Shown here: piece by piece, positions 61,273-64,000 of the stretch
How positions within the stretch are numbered: the first letter of the stretch is position 1
How the letters are laid out: the number at the start of each line of letters is the position of its first letter
NCBI GenBank assembly: GCA_009993885.1
Contig: JAACSN010000003.1
Location: forward strand, 1 to 64,000
Source of the DNA: Alphaproteobacteria bacterium
GTDB taxonomy: Bacteria; Pseudomonadota; Alphaproteobacteria; Caedimonadales; UBA9215
Direction: 5' to 3'
Length of the DNA stretch: 64,000 bases
Translations under genes and position numbers: made by a program
Notes under the pieces: model-generated
Database searches by the model: none
What the model saw: the letters and a program-made list of their open reading frames with translations, nothing else
Told to the model about the DNA's origin: nothing

Positions 61273-62394
61273 TTATGAACTGACATGTGCCGTTAAGGAA
61301 CTGCTTTGAAAAGACTCTGTGTCTTCTTCGTAGAATTTCCGTGTTTTCATTTCTTGTTCGTTAATTCTTTGATAAAAATTATAAATGGTTCGAATACGAT
61401 CATAGGCTTCTTTGGCTTTCCACTGTTTTGAGGGATCCTTTGTCGGAACGGAGAGTAAATTCGAGCCGCCGATAAGGTATTGTCTAACCATAATATCTTG
61501 GAAAGAAAGGTCGGCATTTCTATGATTGGAGAGAATATCAAACAGAGCCATCCCCGTTGTTGTCCGTCCTTTGCCCCCACGGCAATGGAAATGCTTCCAA
61601 GTCCCAAAGGGAAGGGCATCAAAGGCTTTAATGATATCATCTAAATCATCGTCCATAGCGCGATGATGATCCGTAATGCCAATGCGCAAATATCCGTGGC
61701 CGTTAAGGTTCTTAACAAGATACTTTTCGGTATAAACATCCATAACAGGGGTCATAAAAGTTTTGGCTTCGGTGACAAGTCCCTCTTCTTTAGCTGTAAT
61801 TTGGTGAAGTTGTACTTCTTTATGGCCGGCAATAGATAAAATAAAGTTACGTTCGACGGCTTCTAACTCCGACCATGTTTTACCGATGCTATAAGCATCG
61901 GCTCGGCCGTAAAGACTTAAGGGGATACCGCTTTCTAAAAATCCATGGGGTTCTTCTCTATGATCAAAGAAAACGATTTCTCCGGTAAAGTCGGTTTCCC
62001 TGATACGCTCGACAATTTCCGTTAAACCCTCCTGACCGAATTGCCCGCTTCCGGAGACATTTTGGTGATCAAGACCTGCGCGGTCGGGAAGCGTGTCCCG
62101 TATAACGCCTTGTTTATCTTCCTCGCTTAGTTCTTCCCATGTTTTATTCAGAATGCCGGGATCAAGAATTCGAAAGGAGCCGCTGTTGATTTCTTCTAGG
62201 CGTTCAATGATATAGGGATCTTGTGTTGTGCGGAAGGAGTTATAGGTCTTGCCCTCTTGGTCAGGGCTGTCTAAAACTAAAATAGCGCTAAAATGTTGAA
62301 TACTTGCACTTGTTTGTGCCGGGGAGATCCCCATGAATATAGCGCCTAAGATAACAAATGCTTCGTATAGTTTTAATTTTATATTAATTTTCAT
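61273..62394 (-). CDS. Exported cysteine phytase / PTP-like inositol-polyphosphate phosphatase
   Basis: 373 residues. ATG 62394 has GAGGG 7 bp upstream; a TTG at 62400 is less likely. A signal peptide covers about residues 1-30 (cut near TSA). The P-loop HCRGGKGRTTT gives Cys271 and Arg277. The general-acid loop TDHH has Asp242, 29 residues before the cysteine, the same spacing I recall for the Selenomonas phytase. Other matching blocks are ISG/VSGSG-type, EPHGFLESGIPLSLYG, and the C-terminal QYLIGG region. It should hydrolyse inositol phosphates or phosphotyrosine outside the cytoplasm. Possible roles are phosphate scavenging or an effector on host phosphoinositides; neither is shown. All catalytic residues are present. 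Confidence 0.88.
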   Translation of the reverse strand: MKINIKLKLYEAFVILGAIFMGISPAQTSASIQHFSAILVLDSPDQEGKTYNSFRTTQDPYIIERLEEINSGSFRILDPGILNKTWEELSEEDKQGVIRDTLPDRAGLDHQNVSGSGQFGQEGLTEIVERIRETDFTGEIVFFDHREEPHGFLESGIPLSLYGRADAYSIGKTWSELEAVERNFILSIAGHKEVQLHQITAKEEGLVTEAKTFMTPVMDVYTEKYLVKNLNGHGYLRIGITDHHRAMDDDLDDIIKAFDALPFGTWKHFHCRGGKGRTTTGMALFDILSNHRNADLSFQDIMVRQYLIGGSNLLSVPTKDPSKQWKAKEAYDRIRTIYNFYQRINEQEMKTRKFYEEDTESFQSSSLTAHVSS

Positions 62395-62642
62395 GAACAA
62401 ACCCTCTATTTATAGCCTCTTTTTTCAAAAGCAAGTCTTTGCCAAGCCATGGCGGCAATCATTATGAGTTTTTCAGAAAAATATTAACAATATGGCAAAA
62501 GAAAGTATCTTTTTAGAAAAAAATAGGGAGAAAGAATATTAAATTAAAGGGAATAAAAAAACGTTAAAATTCTTATTATTGAATTATAGGTGACTAGATC
62601 TATTTTATATGTTGAGGAATATCGAAATAATATCTGTGAGTT
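62395..62642. other. AT-rich intergenic region upstream of the phytase gene
   Basis: 248 bp of very AT-rich sequence between the stop of the metal-binding protein gene and the phytase start. Two or three short open frames are present (such as a 24-codon one from 62393) but none has a ribosome site. It should carry the phytase promoter and possibly a terminator for the metal operon; no clear element is seen. Confidence 0.5.
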
Positions 62643-63569
62643 TTATAAAGGAGACACGAAACATCCAAGGGATTGTGCAAGGGTTTTAACGTTGCTTTCC
62701 ATGAGTTTGATGTAGGTGCTAGCAGGTTCCTCTGCGGTTGATAGGGCATCGGAATAGAGGGTGCCTCCAATTTTAGCTCCCGTCTCAGCGGCTAATTGCC
62801 GAATGAGACGTTGGCTTGAGATGTTTTCTACAAAGATCGTTTTTATTTTCTCTTTCTTGATTTGCTTAATAAGAGAGGCCATCTCATGGGCTGACGGTTC
62901 GTCGGTCGTTGAAAGTCCTTGGGGCGATAAGAAAACCAGACCATAGGCTTTTTCAAAATAATTAAAAGCATCATGAGCCGTGATTACTTTGCAAGACTCT
63001 TCGGGAACGTCCTTGAACTGCTCTTTAATCCACCGGTCAAGGTTTTGCAGTTCTTTTAAATAGAGAGTTGCCCTCTCCTCATAGACAGCTGCATTTTGAG
63101 GATCAAACTCTTGCAAAGCTTTTTTGATATTATAGACCCACGTTGCGACATGCCGTACATCGTTCCATACATGGGGGTCGGGAACGGGTTCATTAGAAAT
63201 TTGCGGTTCCATCATTTTATGAAACGGGATGCCTTGTGAGGCCACAATAATAGGTTTTTTATAACCGGAAGCCGAGACAAGGCGCTCAAACCATGTTTCA
63301 AAACTCAAACCGTTAATAACGACAAGGTCGGAGCTAATAATTAAAAGATTATCATCAGGGGTGGGTTCGTAAACATGAGTGTCTTGGTTCGGGCCTACGA
63401 TCACATTAACGGTAACGAGATCCCCTCCTATGTTTTTAATAACATCTCCAAGGATGCTAAAGCTCGCCGTCACAATAAGTTTTTCTTGTGTAGGATTATC
63501 TGCTTTCGGTTCTAGATACGCAAAAAAAGAAAGAAGAAAGGAAAGGGTAAAAACGACTTTTTTGATCAT
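62643..63569 (-). CDS. Metal ABC transporter substrate-binding protein (cluster A-I, zinc/manganese)
   Basis: 308 residues from ATG 63569, which overlaps the permease stop (ATGA). It has a Sec signal with a likely cut before KADN near residue 24. Metal ligands of the ZnuA/MntA group appear as DTHVYEPTPDD, DPHVWNDVR and AHDAFNYFE, and the last ligand as TLYSDALST. No His-rich loop is present, which favours manganese/iron or low-affinity zinc rather than classical ZnuA, though this is uncertain. It delivers the metal to the permease encoded upstream. Confidence 0.92.
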   Translation of the reverse strand: MIKKVVFTLSFLLSFFAYLEPKADNPTQEKLIVTASFSILGDVIKNIGGDLVTVNVIVGPNQDTHVYEPTPDDNLLIISSDLVVINGLSFETWFERLVSASGYKKPIIVASQGIPFHKMMEPQISNEPVPDPHVWNDVRHVATWVYNIKKALQEFDPQNAAVYEERATLYLKELQNLDRWIKEQFKDVPEESCKVITAHDAFNYFEKAYGLVFLSPQGLSTTDEPSAHEMASLIKQIKKEKIKTIFVENISSQRLIRQLAAETGAKIGGTLYSDALSTAEEPASTYIKLMESNVKTLAQSLGCFVSPL

Positions 63570-64000
63570 GAGAGAACCCTTCGGCGAACGGAACCGTACT
63601 TGCCGATTAAAAGTGAAATAATATAAATGACCCCGGCGACTAAAATAATGGCAGGCCCGCTGGGTAGTTTGTAATGATAAGATAAAAGGAGTCCTAAATA
63701 CCCTGAAATAAAGGCTAGTATAAAGGCAATGACAAAAATACTGCCGACTTCCCGACCCCAAAAACGAGCGGCAACGGCAGGAAGCATCATCATACCGAGA
63801 GCCATGAGAGTCCCCAGAGCTTGAAAAGCAGCAATCATGTTTAAGACGACTAACATCATGAAAATAACATGATAAAAAGCACCGCTGGCACCGATGGAGC
63901 GCATATAAACGGGGTCGTAGCATTCAATCATGAGCGGTCGGTAAATAAAACTAAGCGTCACAAGGGAAAAGGTTGTAATGGCTCCGATCAAATAAAGGGC
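63566..64000 (-). CDS. Metal ABC transporter permease, 5' end missing
   Basis: About 145 residues visible; the frame is open to the right edge, so the start lies outside the window. Multiple hydrophobic segments and the ABC-3 family blocks LGTLMALGMMMLPAVAARFW and LSYHYKLPSGPAIIL identify a ZnuB/MntB-type permease. It is translationally coupled to the binding-protein gene. The ATPase gene is presumably further right. Confidence 0.92.
   Translation of the reverse strand, partial: ALYLIGAITTFSLVTLSFIYRPLMIECYDPVYMRSIGASGAFYHVIFMMLVVLNMIAAFQALGTLMALGMMMLPAVAARFWGREVGSIFVIAFILAFISGYLGLLLSYHYKLPSGPAIILVAGVIYIISLLIGKYGSVRRRVLS

Noticed and set aside
62393-62467. 24-codon plus-strand frame starting at 62393
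   Set aside because: No ribosome site and it is antisense to the phytase start; chance in AT-rich DNA.
63570-63923. Longer frame ahead of the metal-binding protein
   Set aside because: It lies in another frame of the permease gene; the signal peptide and ATGA overlap fix the start at 63569.
1-64000. tRNA, rRNA, CRISPR, IS elements, toxin-antitoxin pairs, prophage
   Set aside because: Intergenic stretches were read for cloverleaf-like segments, regular spaced repeats and transposase motifs; none was convincing.

Overview
The window looks like part of a compact, low-GC alphaproteobacterial chromosome. Lineage markers are an NDUFS4-type complex I accessory subunit (60874-61167), an NDUFAF5-like methyltransferase beside it, a HIG1 twin-transmembrane protein (47657-47845), an alphaproteobacterial-type phosphoserine transaminase, and outer-membrane/LPS export genes. 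A secreted inositol-phosphatase-like enzyme and several lineage-restricted exported proteins would fit a host-associated alphaproteobacterium such as Holosporales or Rickettsiales, but that placement is inference. I see no tRNA, rRNA, CRISPR array, insertion sequence, phage or replication origin. Genes are packed tightly, with many 4-bp ATGA overlaps and four tail-to-tail overlaps.

Layout: 1-5 kb holds a pseudouridine synthase cut by the edge, tyrS, an exported protein with C-terminal repeats, and a membrane protein of unknown role. 5-9.2 kb is an RND efflux pair. 9.3-13.7 kb has rpe, an LpoA-like lipoprotein, and an rsmI / biotin-ligase-like / RsuA-type operon. 13.8-19.8 kb has a DASS anion transporter and a four-gene run: beta-CASP nuclease, thymidine/AMP-phosphorylase-like enzyme, PRPP-synthetase-like enzyme and a YgjP-type metalloprotein. 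19.9-24 kb has a ProQ protein, a GT9 glycosyltransferase, a methyltransferase, dut and an MFS carrier. 24-27.4 kb is an Mla-type lipid ABC system. 27.4-38.9 kb has a Bax-like glucosaminidase, an Nfu scaffold, an NhaD/CitMHS antiporter, AsmA, an orphan substrate-binding protein, a very large fused flavin oxidoreductase and pgk.

39-47.7 kb has two small exported proteins, then lptF-lptG-lptD diverging from surA-rsmA-rsmD. 47.7-53 kb has the HIG1 protein, parE, serC, an alkylguanine methyltransferase, a small secreted acidic protein, a Tat-exported M15-type peptidase and a cupin. 53-57.8 kb is a second RND pair whose adaptor has a long charged tail. 57.9-61.2 kb has GT4 and GT9 glycosyltransferases and the two complex I genes. 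61.3-64 kb has the PTP-like phytase and a metal ABC transporter running off the right edge.

Envelope work dominates: LPS transport and core glycosylation, phospholipid transport, AsmA, periplasmic chaperone, cell-wall hydrolases and efflux. The most unusual content is a biotin-protein-ligase-like protein with an export-like N-terminus and a degenerate biotin motif, an operon that could convert RNA into PRPP, a full-length cysteine phytase, and an exported four-repeat protein.
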